From contig WOFQ01000025.1 in assembly GCA_012184525.1 (NCBI GenBank), positions 415,604 through 479,603 of the forward strand: DNA of 64,000 nt, in the 5' to 3' direction. The notes beneath the pieces were generated by a model that was given only the letters and a program-made list of their open reading frames with translations, had not been told where the DNA came from and did not search any database. Positions 10,517 to 23,458 of this stretch are shown piece after piece (position 1 is the stretch's first letter; each line of letters opens with the position of its first letter). This stretch comes from Xenoacremonium recifei. Taxonomy: Eukaryota > Ascomycota > Sordariomycetes > Hypocreales > Nectriaceae. The translations under genes were made by a program, and so were the position numbers.

Positions 10517-12092
10517 ATGAAGGATGCTGTGTCATTGGCCAGCACGCGCCGACGTTCACCACAACTGCAATCACGTCTCCCAGATACACCTGAGAATGAT
10601 CCAGGGCTTGAGACCTCGCTAGGGTCGAAGGAGACCCAGATCCTGAGCCTCAAGAAACCAAAAGACATATCGATCGCATTTCCAAAGGCGTTATTGCTAT
10701 TGCTCATATCAGCAAGTGTAGCCCTCGTGGCAAAGTTGACTTCCAGGGGCTCAGATCCCTTTCAGCAACTAGACTTTGAGGCTCGTGCTAGGCGTATCCT
10801 TCAAACGACGCCGCTCATTGATGGCCACAACGACCTTCCTTTCCTTTTTCATCTACAGCTAAACAACCAAATCTACGATCGGGGTTTCTCTTTTAAACAG
10901 GGTACGTTGAGGCTAGCATGATTCATCTTCATACCCACTCATCCTTGAGTCTTTGTAGGCTTAGGATCACATACCGATCTTCAGCGGATGCAAGAGGGGG
11001 GTATTGGCGGTCAGTTTTGGTCCACATATGTTGAGGTGAGGGAGATGCCCTTCTGAGCAAGCCCCTTGATGCGGGAGTCCAAGATTCACCAAGAATAGTG
11101 CCCAGATATTGTTCATCTTGACGATCCCAACGTGAGTGCAATCTCGGGAATCTACGCTATCAAACTCTGTATTTACATGAAACTTCCCATTCTAGCATGC
11201 CGTGAGGAATACGCTGGAGCAAATTGATGTTGTCAAGCGCTTTATCCAAGAGGTTCCAGAGTTGGCTTACTGCGATACGTCCCAGTGTGCGCGTCAGGCC
11301 TTCAAGGCAGGTCGTATCCCTTCGATGATAGGCACTGAAGGACTTCATCAGGTAGGCTCCGCTATAGCCGTGATCCGTCAGTTTCACGATCTCGGCGTAC
11401 GATATATTACCTTGACACATAATTGCGACAATGCATTCGCCACAGCTGCCTCGACTGTCGCTACCACGGGCAAGGACAATGGTTTAAGCAAATTCGGTGT
11501 AGAGGCTATCAAGGAGATGAACCGACTGGGCGTCATGGTCGATCTTTCGCATGTATCCCACCAGACGATGCACGATGTTCTGGATGTTACCCAAGCGCCT
11601 GTGATCTTTTCCCATACCGGGTGCTATTCAGTCGGCGAGAGTTTTCGGAACGTGCCTGATAGTGTTCTCGCTCGTCTCAAGGAGAACGGGGGTGTGGTCA
11701 TGGTTTTCTTCGCTCGCAGGTTTATCAAGCCTCAAGACCCTGACACAGCGACCTTAAAGGACGTGGTCGACCACATTTTCCACGCTGCAGCCATGGCTGG
11801 CTGGGATCACGTGGGGCTCGGAAGTGACTTTGACGGAACAGGTTATCTTGTGGACGGCCTTGAAGATGTCTCCAAGTATCCTGCTTTGATCGAGGCCATT
11901 CTTCGACGGGGGGCTACAGATGAGCAGGTTAAGAAGCTAGTCGGGGAGAATATTCTGAGAGTGTGGCGGCAGAACGAGTTGGTTTCCAGCGTCCTAAAAA
12001 CTAGATTGAAGCCAGTCGAGGCCATGTGGGAGGGGAGGTCTCCTCCCTCATTTGGAGGCTCACTCGCATTGCCGCAGCTCAAACCATATTGA
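10517..12092 (+). CDS. Membrane dipeptidase (peptidase family M19)
   Basis: Four exons (10517-10901, 10959-11035, 11099-11131, 11196-12092) give 463 residues. A cytosolic N-terminus is followed by one membrane anchor (FPKALLLLLISASVALVAKL, about residues 54-73), and the rest would be lumenal or outside the cell. The binuclear zinc ligands of M19 are all visible: DGHNDLPF (His and Asp), GTEGLH (bridging Glu), VDLSHVSHQTM (His) and VIFSHTGCYSV (His), with DHVGLGSDFDG towards the end. Known M19 enzymes cleave dipeptides and tolerate a D-residue at the C-terminus, which would suit L-Ala-D-Glu released from peptidoglycan stems. M19 members also occur in fungal epithiodithiodiketopiperazine clusters, but no NRPS is near. 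The start ATG 10517 follows a plausible leader. Confidence 0.88.
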
Positions 12093-12128
12093 GAAGTGCC
12101 GTTTGAATCAGAGCTATAAATATACCTA

Positions 12129-14449
12129 TCATTCGTGTGTCATATCTAGTTGGGGGTCAGGATTAGGGATAAAATCCGGCAGCGAGAACCTGTGATGACA
12201 GCTTTGAGCGACCAGAGGGACCCGAGGAAGTTTCACGGCGGGGACGCACCAAAAATCGCCATAAAATGCTTGAAGATCCAGGTCGACTCGAGGAGACATG
12301 CTCAAGACAGATCCAGGGGCTGGTGGTTGAAGAAGACTCTCCAGTACCGATTGGAGGGTGCGCTTGGCCTGGAGGAATAGCTCGTAGTTGCCATCGCTCG
12401 GACCATGCAAGACATCAAGGTGGTAAGTTAAGAGGCATAGATTCTCTACTGCCTGACGTCTCAAGACGGGATCAGGTCCTCCAGCCCACCAAGGCGAGTA
12501 AGGTTGGGTCAGACAAAGGCTGAGGACTCCGGCCGCAGGCAGGGCACAAGATGTCACCTAATTTGTAGGGTAAACGAATCAGCCATACTCCAGTCGGTCC
12601 CTCTAACTTTTGAACAAGGAGACGAATCTAACCCGAATGAGAAAAAACGAAGCAAGCTCACCCTCCATGCTAATGATATGAAGCCAAGCTTCGGTAAATT
12701 CTCTCGTCTTATTAAGGCTTGGTTGACCCAGGTGAGAAGCTCCGTGGCAGACCGGAACAGTTCGTCTGGGTTTTGATATACCTGGCGCCACGCAGCCCAT
12801 TCTATCAGGAAGACTGTGTGAAGAAAATAGAGCCTGATAAGGTGTAGTCTTTCGGTTTCATGGCGATCCCTCTTCGTTTGCCAAACCTCAAACGAGGAAG
12901 GGGCCAAGTGAACCGGTAAGCGTCCCCAGGCTTCAAGTATGCTGGTCCGCAACACACTATTTCATTTTAATGCTACATTAGCATCAGGTTCTCGTAACTG
13001 TCAAGATGGCGAGGGTTAGTCTGTACCTGATACAATCTAAGGCTTCTGGCTTTTCATGATTGAGTAGGAGCTCCAATACATCTTCTCTAATCATCGAGCT
13101 GACCATTGTCCAACGAAGAATTGTTTCGTGTTCCGACGATTGCTCACGCCACATCGACGTTATAGCCTCGTTAATGCCAACCGGAAATCCGGCAGTGCAG
13201 AACCGTTTGCTCAGGCGTGGCGGCCTGCCCAGGAAGGTAGCGAGAGCAATGTCGGCAGCATAGACATGAACTAATATTCGTTTGCGCAATTCGAGAAGGA
13301 ATTCAGGGAGTTTGTAGCAATCCTCATGATGAACTCTCTGGTGAAGGCCGGCCGCGAGAAGGGCGTTGGCAGCATCATTGAACGCATGCCAAGTATTATA
13401 GCCTGTAGCGGATCAATAAGTGGCTGTTGAGATAAATCATAGCTTTTAGGGGGGCGGCGACATACTCTGATCACCGTAGAAAACCGACTGCAGCAGATAG
13501 TTTTGATAGAGAAAGATGACCTGGACTTCGTTCAATGTGTCAAACGACTCGCAGAATGAGGCACACTTAGTGCTGCAGTTGATCATATTCATCCGGAGCG
13601 TCTGTCTCTCTTGTTCGCTTTTGCAAATCGGGTTCGGAGCTCTCGTCTCACCTGCAGCGATGCTATAACCCATCAGCAGTTGCCTATGTGAATTGCTAGC
13701 GTCCTCCATCTGGAGGCTTCCTACCCAACAAGAGTCATGATGATTCCAACTGTCTCCCATCGTAACTGCGAACCAGTGAACTGTCCAACAAAATCTGTAA
13801 GTGCCATCGATTTGTTCAACTCCAGTGCTTGGTTGCCCCGATCAAACATACGCTGCGATACGGCCAAGAGACTGTCCCGCCAATCAGAGGAATTGTGCAA
13901 GTCTTCCATCTCCTTCTTGATCGTCTTGACAAAAGGATCAACCAGAAATGCCCCCAAATGCGATTCCAGCCCGTTATCATGCCAGGCACTGAAGATCCGG
14001 TAGAGGAAGTCATCAACCATGACGGCAAATAACATGTCCAAGATGCCAACACCTTCCTCGACCATCCGGCTCCGGTTCGCCAACAACGCGTTCCTTCGGC
14101 TGGCCCCCTCTGCATGGTCTTCACCGCCGTGAGGGACGAGGTTTCCATGATGATCCAAATTGTCTAAAACCGAGCTGAGAGAGGATGGGCCCTGGAAGCC
14201 TGGATTGGGATAAAGCTTGACAATGGACACTCCCTCAGACGGAGCAAGCAGCCCAGTGGCAGTTGGGGTCACCTTCTGCTCCACCTTCTGCGACTTGATC
14301 TTGGCCCGTTTGAATGGATCCTTTCGGTAAATACACTGATCCCGAATACTCCGATTGGTGCAGCGTGAACAGACTGGACGCTGGTGATCGCAGGCCAGCT
14401 TCACTAAGCGACATGGCTCACAAGATGGTATTCGTTTGCAAGGATTCAT
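12129..14449 (-). CDS. C6 zinc-cluster transcription factor
   Basis: The N-terminus MNPCKRIPSCEPCRLVKLAC carries the start of a Zn2Cys6 DNA-binding domain: C-X2-C-X6-C (CEPCRLVKLAC), then CSRC and a final Cys in DQCIY. Introns near 13730-13670, 13450-13390, 13020-12960 and 12650-12560 join the reverse-strand frames into one protein ending PNPDPQLDMTHE. The middle (TDFVGQFTGSQLRWETVGIIMTLVG ... FLYQNYLLQSVFYGDQ-SYNTWHAFNDAANALLAAGLHQRV) is the fungal-specific regulator middle-homology type. It acts in the nucleus. Its own promoter contains CGGATAAGCCG at 14689-14699, the same element found before murQ, nagB/anmK and nagA, so it is my leading candidate for the cluster regulator. Confidence 0.82.
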
Positions 14450-14858
14450 TGCATCCGCCGATGGGATTGATTGCAGGCACAATGGACGGATGAATAAATG
14501 AACTAGGTCAGACTTGGTGCCTGAAGCAACAAGCAAAGAGCAGGACCAGGTGACCAGGCAACTGTTTACAGAAACAAAAGAGAGACCTCAAGATAAGAGA
14601 CACAGCTTTGTTGTTGGGGACTAGAGGGCGACTCCACTAAGGAGTGCCGAGGCCGAAAGGATCTCCGGAAAGCCCGACACCCAAATAACGGATAAGCCGC
14701 TCTAGTGTCCATCAATAATTTTTGGAGGCATATAATGGAGGTGACTGGAACGTGAGGCATCCAAGCCAGCGGCTCTGTACTTTAAGGCTTCAATTATGCA
14801 CGAGAAAAGCACGCGTTCCAGGGAAAGGAGAGCAAGAGAACGAATATGTATGAGGTAT
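14450..14858. promoter_or_regulatory. Promoter of the 12-14 kb zinc-cluster regulator
   Basis: A gap of about 0.4 kb between the start of one regulator and the end of the next. It carries one exact CGGATAAGCCG site (listed separately) and a near-copy, CGGAAAGCCC, at 14666-14675. Confidence 0.5.
14689..14699 (+). promoter_or_regulatory. CGG-N5-CCG element (CGGATAAGCCG)
   Basis: Exact copy of the cluster motif, about 240 bp upstream of the regulator start at 14449. Inverted CGG half-sites are typical of Gal4-type zinc-cluster dimers. Confidence 0.65.
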
Positions 14859-16836
14859 TCATATTGAACCCTCCGCGATGTTACTAGCTAGATCCATGTG
14901 ATCGAACAGAAATTGAGGCTCAGTTAGTTCGAAGAGCCATCCAACCGATAGCTGTAACCAGATGGACTGCATGTCAACGAGTCTCACTGAAGTGTCACCA
15001 ATAGCAAACTTGATGGACGCTTGTAGGTGAGGGAGGGATATGACAGATGGATATCCATCGCCTGGTTGCGGCCGAAAGTCGCCGCCGCTCCCATCTTCAT
15101 CAGAATCCTCAGATGGTGGCTGCGCATCCGGACCCAGTATATCCTGACTCGATTCCCCAAGATAGGCCGCTCTATAGAGGGCATGCATAATATTTAAAGA
15201 CATCAACCAACGTCTCGCGACTTTCCATTCGGGAACCCACGATGCTACAAGCTGATGGACAAGATTGAAAAAGGAGTCCGCCTTGCGTTGGACTCCCTCG
15301 TCGGAATAGGCCTCATCCTTTGCATACTGGAGCCAAAGAAATGTGTTGGCGGCCACCAGAACTGAGAAGGCTACCCAGATGCTCTGGAGGGATTGCCGAG
15401 CCGTCTCATGTTCCTGGTCCATGATCTCGGCTAGGATCTCGCCAACTTGGAGAGCATTGGAGACGCAGACTTCAATGAGCTGTTCGTCTCGGTGCAAGTA
15501 GGACCAGCCAGCCGCATCAACCAAGTCCACAAGCTGGGTATAAAACGCAACGTGAGGCAAATAACACTGATGAGCAACACAGGCGGCGCTACGAAGCAGG
15601 AGGTGAATTCCCACGAAGGATTTCCCCATTCCGAGCTCACACTGGCCGCGAAACCCGGGTGCGCTCCATTGAAGACTTGGATGCAACGAGGCGATCTAGT
15701 CATTCATGGCCTGATATCGTCTGAAAAAAATACTTCGGTTATCGGTCGGCGGGTAGATATCCAAGCGTCTCCGTGAGTACACGGTGAAGTCGGCAAGGTC
15801 GCTCCATAGGCAAACCGTCCGGATCATGTACGGGCTCAAGCCCATCTCTGACGGACGACGATAGGACGCAACATCCCCTAGGCGTATCCCCCTTGTCTCT
15901 TCTTGATAGTACAAAGAAGCGTCGCTGATCGGAACCGGGATTTCCACGTTGTCGAGATCGACGGTGCGATGTTTGGCCAGGAAGTGGGCAAGGGCTCGGT
16001 CAAAGAGCACGCAAGCCCAAAAGGTTCGCCGGCGCACCTCCTGCTCCCTCTGACTGTGTTTCTGGTGGAAATCCTTGTTGAGCCGCATTATCTCGGCCAT
16101 GCGGATTGCAGTGCCGGCAAAAAGCCAATGGCGAGAGCCTGAGTTGGACAAGAGCTCGGCTTTTGCCAGCACTAGGTGACCCTGAACATTGGAGACTGGT
16201 GGTGTGAATTAGTTATCTCGCGTAAAACGATTTCAAGTTGTGACCCGGATATTACCTGTCGGCTGATCCGAGACAGCCTTAGCCTTGGAACGGGCTTCTT
16301 CTATAAAGCATTTCAGCACGTCATGGCCTGAGGATAATTGAAACAGTGCCCGGGCCTCCTTGTCATCCAGGTACGGGCTACAGAGTGCGATGACAGCGGA
16401 GGAAAGCAGAGCATCTTGCTTGCACTTGTGCTCAAAATCTGGGCGATAGTCAAACGAGCAGAAATCTGTGGCGAAGTGACGCTCGAAGAAGAGAGTCAGG
16501 CAGGTTGTAAGACCACGGCCTTTTCGCAGGGCCTCGCAGTCGATCGACGGCAAGCCAGAATGGAGCGTAAGTGCCTGAGGAGATGATGCTGTAGCCAGTC
16601 CGTCGGGGGATTGCCAGACGCAAGTTATCTGTTTCTTCGAACATAACCGGCAACGAGGGCGAATCCCATCGCATTTCGACTTGCGACGGCGACTATAGCG
16701 CGTAAAAATCAGTATAGATGAGGCAGGAAGGGGGAGCAGTGGGCGAAAACTCTCGCAGGCGTACTTACCAGGATTCGCAGGCTTGGGGAGTTCTAGAAGA
16801 AGCCCTGCGCATCAGTCCATAACTGGCGGAGTCCAT
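14859..16836 (-). pseudogene. C6 zinc-cluster regulator broken by one in-frame stop
   Basis: Exons 16836-16769, 16692-16256 and 16195-14859 join into a zinc-cluster regulator that would be 613 residues long. Its DNA-binding domain is split by the first intron: ...TPQACES|CRRRKSKCDGIRPRC followed by RLCSKKQITC, giving C-X2-C-X6-C-X6-C-X2-C-X6-C. The fungal-specific domain follows (VQGHLVLAKAELLSNSGSRHW, AIRMAEIMRLNKDF, RRRTFWACVLFDR). A TAG at codon 335 (15698-15696) sits in MND-stop-IASLHPSLQW, where the family has a tryptophan, and the frame then continues without further damage for about 280 codons. No intron can remove it. Either the gene has lost function recently, the product is a truncated 334-residue DNA-binding protein, or this is a base-call error (TGG to TAG). 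Confidence 0.75.
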
Positions 16837-17761
16837 GGGGATGGATGTTGACGGGAAATCCGACGGCTGGCGAATATTGGGACGGGGAATGAGAACCCGT
16901 TTTTGGGTGGGGAAGGGCCACTTCGGACCCCAACTAAGAGTTCCCCAATCAGAAAACATCAAAATAATTAGTCAGGGCTCGGGGAACACGCACACAAACT
17001 CTCTCACGAGGCAAATAGCCAACCGCAGAGAGACACTGCGAATAAACCATTACTATTTTAATTATGATTTATAATGCTGGATGAAAACGTAAGATAACAG
17101 CTTGCTGTAAGTATCAACCTCAGATCGTAAGAGCTAAATAGAATACTGGGTCCCTTGGTACCGAATGTCACGACCCATGTCGAACATGCTATCATTTGTC
17201 ACGTTGGTGGCACGTGACTGAGGTCGCTCACACCCAAAAGGTTGAGCACAACGAATTACTTTCAAGTGCCACATATATAGATCTGAGGTGCAGTACCACC
17301 TCACTCTACCTCCTCTTAGAATAGCCCCAGTATAATGATCTGGCTTTCCTAACTATAGGGTAGGTTCGACGGATCAAAGGGTTCCTTATTAGGTAGTAGT
17401 ATAGGCACGTAGATCTGAGCGTTAATGAGTTCTTATGTGTGGTGATTATAAATAAATTATAATAACCAAAGTTGCATTAATATCTGAGGTAGCTAGGATG
17501 ACTATTCCGAGGTTTGTAGGCCTGTCTATATACTTGGGTATTTTGTGATGTATGTTGTAGATAGTAGATACGGATCGATGTTACGTAACACAGGTACTTA
17601 TGCGCCACTAACTATTTTAATCCCTCGGATGCCGAGAACATTTCCGACTTCTTCATTCCGTGACCTACCTTACCTGACTTGGAACTGCTGCGCATTTACG
17701 AACATATATATATCGCGACGACGTGATTCCCTGGTTTAGATCCACACCTGTCTTAGGCAGA
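16837..17761. promoter_or_regulatory. Divergent promoter between two zinc-cluster regulators
   Basis: About 0.9 kb with no gene. AT-rich towards 17400-17720. No copy of the cluster motif was seen. Confidence 0.4.
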
Positions 17762-20029
17762 ATGGAGACTTACCAGAGCTCCTTCACAGCTGTGTCTTCT
17801 CAATTGAATACGGGGCCTTGCTCTCAATGCAAATGGCGAAAGGTAAGGACGCCAATATATGTACGCAAAAATTTCCGGCGGTCCTTGACCCCCCGTACTG
17901 ATGCTCCCGATCCCTAGGTCCGATGTGATAGACGTCTGACTACCTGTGGCAATTGTACTCGTCTGGGCCTCACCTGTTCCCTTCCACTCCCACTGACAAC
18001 TAGGGAGAATGATTCAAGGCCGATCGAGCGGCCTCGACTGCGGGGAACTAGAGCCTGCATTAAATGCCGAGAGAAAAAGGTGCGATGCTCTGAAGACATG
18101 CCACAATGTGGATATTGCCAACGTCAGGCGCTACCGTGTTCCTATCCTCCCCTGAAACGACCTCGTCGGAGATCAGAGACAAACGACACCACAGCAGCAC
18201 GGAGACGAGTAGTCGAATCCGAACAAAACGAGCGGGCTATCGGCCGAAACGCGAATCTGGGAGCTATGATTGCAAGTGAGATGATGGATCTTGTGGACAC
18301 TTTCTTTGACACAATTTATCCGCTGCCCTCCTACGCCTTCTTGCACCCTGAGACGACCAAGAAGAGGTGTCGAGAGGGCCACTCGCATAAGCCCTTGAAA
18401 TTCGCGATATGTGCCATAGCCTCCCTGTACACTGGCTGCAGACGAGAGCTGGCTTCGCAATGGGTGCAGGATGCTGAGCAGAGCATCTGGCAACACCTGG
18501 AGTGTCCTACTGTGCCGCGATTACAGACGCTGTTACTCGTCATACACCATCAGATGGAATCGCGCCGCTTTGAACGGGCTTTCATGCTTACCGCAACTGC
18601 TGCCCGGTTTGCATCCGCCATGCGGTTGAATCATGAGCGTCCAGAGTTGGACCCCGTCGCGAGGGAGGTTCGACGCCGTATCGTGTGGTCTTTGAAGATT
18701 GTGGAAAAATACTTTTATGTTGGCCTGCCCCAGTTCGAGCTCTGCCCTTTCGAGTCCATCTTCATCGACTTCCCGCTCCCGGAGGAGAGATTCTGCCCCG
18801 AACACGTCGGTGAGCACGGAGCCTACAGCCTCTTGGTTAGACTAGAATCGGTCAGGAGAGACATCATCAAATTGACCAGAACAGTCGTGGCATCTGAGGA
18901 ACCCCAACCATCGCTAACCAACCTCATCCAGCATCACAAAAAGTCTCTGAGTGAGATCGGAACGTTGATGCCCAACGGACCGATGCTTTCACTTGGTGAG
19001 ATCCCGGGTCTGCTGGAGAGCCCCTGGCTACCGAGACACCTTCTCCTGCATATCTCGTGGCATCAAGCCCATTGTGATCTCAACCGCATCCTCGTTCGAG
19101 GTTACCTAGATGCGGCTCCCGTCTTAGTGCTAGACGCTTTGCCTAGCGAGGATCTCATCGCTGCGGAGGGGGAATGCCTCAGACATGTTACTTCTATCAT
19201 ACAGCTCTTCACCACGTTAAACCAGCTGAGCACCTCCTGCTGTCTACTCGAGTTGGACACTGCCATCTGCGTATACCAGGCCTCACGTCTTCTGAGCTTT
19301 ATCTCTTGGTTCGGTCGGCATCCAGAACGTCCCAGCCCCGAGTTTGCTGCCAGTAGAGTAGACCTCTGCATTACAGCATTGAGACGCTTCTTCCCCTCGA
19401 CACTCGTCTCACTTATTATCGAGGAGTTGGAACGCATAAGCCGAGAATTCTCAAAACAGGTACGGGTCCACCAAGAGGAGCGGCAGCTGCAGAAGCGGTA
19501 TCGAATAGCCCCAACAACAGTCGTGAACCAAACTCCTTCGAGTCCTACTCTAGTCGAGTCTTTAGGGATAGAAAGTCGATCGGGCTTAGCGGTGCGGGAG
19601 AGACTCGCGATTCACAGTCTTCTCCGCCTTGCCTCTTTCTCCTTTGGCGAGGAAGATGAACCCCAAGATGAATCCAGCAAAGACCACCAACAGCATCCAG
19701 CAGTTACAGGCAGGATTGACCAGGCTCGTGCAGTCAGTTCAACATTAGCAGTTTCGGCCCTTGGGCATTGTGACACGACTGGGTCAGAAAATGACAGTAC
19801 CGTGCAGATTATCCCGCCTTTGAGCACCGAGACCGAAATCTCAAACTCTCTAGACCTAGATCTGAACATCGGCGAGATCGACTGGGATACGGATGGCGGT
19901 CATGAGTCGGGAAATAGGGACTATGAGATGGAGATAGAGGAGACACACGTGTCCTCTATTTCGTATAGTGAGGATCAGGGAGACTGGGATCCTTCTCTGC
20001 TGTCCATGTTCAGTGTTCCTTTTCATTAG
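17762..20029 (+). CDS. Transcription factor with two tandem C6 zinc clusters
   Basis: Exons 17762-17842 and 17918-20029 give 730 residues. Two complete Zn2Cys6 motifs follow each other. The first is C20-X2-C23-X6-C30-X6-C37-X2-C40-X6-C47 (CSQCKWRKVRC...CGNC), interrupted by the intron after K27. The second is C74-X2-C77-X6-C84-X6-C91-X2-C94-X6-C101 (CIKCREKKVRC...CGYC), with a basic stretch RPRLRGTR between them and KRPRRR after the second. The rest holds a fungal regulator domain (AICAIASLYTGCRRELASQW, HHQMESRRFERAFMLTATAARFASAMRLNHE, RRRIVWSLKIVEKYF) and an acidic, Ser-rich C-terminus that could activate transcription. Most fungal members carry one cluster only. It is divergent from the broken regulator and next to the hexosaminidase gene, so a role in the cluster is plausible. 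Confidence 0.88.
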
Positions 20030-20717
20030 TAAAATAGTATCTGCTGCCTCTTCTTACACTACCTAATTACATGAACTCATCACACTTGCAATCTATTTTT
20101 GATCGCAAAACTCCTACCCCTTCATTTACTGTATTGCGTTGTACATAAATAATTGAGCATTTATATAAAAAGCTCCTTTATTTTAAAAGTCATTCGGCTT
20201 AGAATCCTGAATAACTACTTTCCTGCTTAGGACCCTGTAGCTAGCATCAAGCAATTTTCACATACACCGACCGTCCTCCGGGGCTGGAACGTTGCACCAT
20301 CGGTCGGCGCTCATTTCGGACCGATGATCTTCGGGTGTCGCAGATGTGCCTCGATCTGGCATGGCGGGCCTTCTCCCCGCATCACTCCGATTTGATAAAC
20401 TCCAGGGCTTCCACCCCCGTCGGAGCACGAGTCAGTTTACGATAGGGAAGAAACGTATTGAGGGGGTCGGGTTTGCCTATCTATCCTCTCTCCTCTTGCT
20501 TCTGAAATCCACACTAATGCAACGTTCTTGCATTCCGCTAATCGATATCTATCGTGCCTCTCATTTCCGGAAGCATACCCCTGCTAATTCACCTAATTAT
20601 GCTTGCGTGGGTTGGTATATGGCATCGTATGGATTTCCGATGAAGTGATAAAAGACACCCGCTCGCTCGACGGCCTTAGTTGGTAAATTGGCAAGTAGTT
20701 CAACTTAATCTACTATC
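20030..20717. promoter_or_regulatory. Regulator 3' end and hexosaminidase promoter
   Basis: No supported gene; several CGG triplets, but no exact copy of the 11-bp cluster motif. TTCGGCTTAGAATCC near 20204 is only a partial match. Confidence 0.4.
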
Positions 20718-22985
20718 ATGTGGTTCCAAACCCTTATGTTGGTCCTGGCCACTCCGGCTATCGCTGACGTTTTCTCCGGCGTCCCAACCGTCAACTTCGA
20801 CCAAATTGGCTCTCACGAGGCAGACCTGTTGTCCTTCAAATATATCATAGTTGACGAACGTTATGCAGATTCGCGGGACACTCTCGGCCAAACTCTGATC
20901 CCGCCAACCTTGAAGGAGTTCGCCAATACCTTTTCCCGCGACCTCAACTCATTGGGTGAAACTAGGCTGTCTGTCAAGGAGGGCTTGGCTTCTCGGCGTA
21001 ATGCCATATTTTTGACTCTCGGTGACACTGGGAAGTATCTTGATGTCGCCGGCCGGGAATCCACAGAAGGTTATACGATTGAGGTTAACGACGATGGTAT
21101 CACGATCACTGGAGCCAGCCCGCTTGGTGTCTGGTGGGGGACTCGCACGCTTCTCCAACAGTATTTACTGAGACATGGGTCCTTGCCGCAAGGGCAAATC
21201 ATCGATAATCCAGGTTGGAGAATCCGAGGCTTGATGGTAAGTAGCGAGTCCGGCTACGGTTGGCTGATAGACGATTGACTTTCTTGGGATGCTGTAGCTT
21301 GACGTTGGTCGACACTACTTCCCCCCTGACTTCATCATTGAAATATGCGCATACATGTCATTCTTCAAACAAAATACCCTTCACCTACACCTTAGTGACA
21401 ATATATGGAGTAATCCGAATCTTTTCGACTTCGAAGCCCAGATGGGGCTCTATGCAGCCTTCCGACTCCTATCCGACGATCCTTTGGTTGATGGGCTTAA
21501 CAAGCGAGCGAACGAGTCCTATAACCGAGAAACTTTTAACTACATTCAGTCTCAATGTGCTGCTCGTGGCGTTACTATCCTACCAGAGATAGATACCCCA
21601 GGACATTCCTTGGTCATATCACAGTGGAAGCCCGAGATTGGCTTATCCAGTGACTACACGCTACTCAACCTGTCCCACCCGGACACGCTCCCGACTGTCA
21701 AGACGATCTGGAAAGTTTTTTTGCCGTGGTTTCACAGCAAAGCCGTATCAATTGGTGCAGATGAGTACTACGATAGCAGCTTGACTCAAGAGTGCGCCCC
21801 CATATCTAGCATTGATCTTGTTAGCTGTGAAGGCTTGGCTAATGCTTCTTCTTCGTTATCCCCAACAGAACCGACGTGATAAAAGAGTATGCCCTGTTTT
21901 GTAACGAGGTGAATGATTTCATTGTCCAGGAGTCATCGAAGAAGGTCCGAATCTGGGGGACTTTCTCGCCCTCCTCTGGGAGCGATGTCAATACTAGCAT
22001 TGGAATTCAGCACTGGTCTATGACCCAGGCGAACCCCATAACGGCCTGGCTGGACAACGGCTACGAAGTCTTGAATACGGGAGAGCCACTGTATATCACT
22101 GGAAAGTGGTCGACGACCTACCTGCAAGCCCTGAACCAGACCTTCATTTTCCATGGCGGTCAAGATGGCGGGGCGTTTGGACCCAACACTTTCGATCCAG
22201 CAAACCAAACCAACAATGCTCCGCGAGATGACAAAATGATTGATGGCCATTTAGCTGCACAATGGATTGGATGGGGCCCGAACTCGACGAGCGTTCTGGA
22301 GGCCTATTACGGTTGGAGAGACGGCCTCCCCCCCCTTGCAGACAAACAATGGGGCGGCAATTTGACCGAAGCGGATTATCCCGCCCTATTCCAATCGCTA
22401 CAGCCATACGTTCCTGGCCAGAACCTCGACCGCCGAATTCCGTCCAAGACCTCGACGATTCTCAACTGCGACTTTACTAAAAGTCCCCCCTATGGCACAG
22501 TCAAGGATAGCTCTGGCAATGGATACCACGCTCGGTCTACATGCAGGAGCTCTAATGAAGGTGTCCATCTTTCGCCATCCTGCGAGGTGATTACCCCCTT
22601 ATCATCTAAGGGGCGTAATTATACGCTTTCCTTCTCGATCAAACCGACTTCGAATTCAAGAGGACCGATATTCACCGGGAGAGACAGCGCCCTCTGGTTC
22701 GGGAATGGAACAAGTGATAATGTGATGTTAGTTACTGGAGGTAATGCTTATGCACTGAACTACACATTCCCAGTGGGGAAGTGGACGAATGTGGCCCTCA
22801 TGGGTAGCGGGCCTAAAACTTTCTTAGCTGTAAACAATGAAGAGCCGATGGAATTCCTCACTAAGATAGGTGTCCGAGGAACGAAGTATGTTTGGGCCGA
22901 GATGGCCATTGAAGCGCCATTAAAGACTATTGGCGGTTGGGGATTTAATGGCATAATTAAGAATATGAAGCTTGAGAATTATTAA
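20718..22985 (+). CDS. Secreted GH20 beta-N-acetylhexosaminidase
   Basis: Exons 20718-21236, 21298-21791 and 21869-22985 give 709 residues. A signal peptide (MWFQTLMLVLATPAIA) indicates secretion. An alpha/beta N-terminal domain (EGYTIEVNDDGITITGASPLGVWWGTRTLLQ) is followed by the GH20 barrel: GWRIRGLMLDVGRHYFPPDF, NTLHLHLSDN, ILPEIDTPGHS and SIGADEYYD, the last holding the Asp-Glu catalytic pair used in substrate-assisted catalysis. About 200 C-terminal residues (ILNCDFTKSPPYGTVKDSSGNGYHA ... GGWGFNGIIKNMKL) look like a laminin-G/concanavalin-type beta-sandwich, possibly carbohydrate-binding. It would release terminal GlcNAc from chitin, glycans or GlcNAc-MurNAc. The second intron uses a GTGCGC donor. 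Confidence 0.9.
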
Positions 22986-23458
22986 GAACTTTAAAAGATA
23001 TAAGGTATACAAGGGATTTGAAAACGACTCACTCATTCAAATGATAAGTATATAACTATTTATCATTGAATCATAAGATGTTGCAGGTGAAATATTTAAT
23101 ACAAGCATAACTATGAAAGGCTAAAGCATTTAGAACTAGTAATACACTGAAAATATTACTGAATACCGCAACATAAGAATTCAATTAGTTATCTTGATTT
23201 GCTGACACGTTCAAAATAAAATGAATAATATTGGTCTGGGCGTATTTCAGATTATTAACTAGACTAAGAAGGCAAAAGAGACAATGGTATTTTATAGAAC
23301 ATCATCACTGCTATTAGATTGGTTGGCCGTATCTGACGTCGCGGTCTAGTAGCTAATATGAGGACTGAAAGCTCTTTATACTGCCAAGCACCAGTCCCTG
23401 CTGCTGCAAGGCTACTCATTGTTCGCCTCTACCTTCGAAGTGCCCGAGCATGTTGACT
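22986..23458. other. Tail-to-tail spacer
   Basis: AT-rich 3' region between the convergent hexosaminidase and sugar-porter genes; nothing else seen. Confidence 0.5.
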
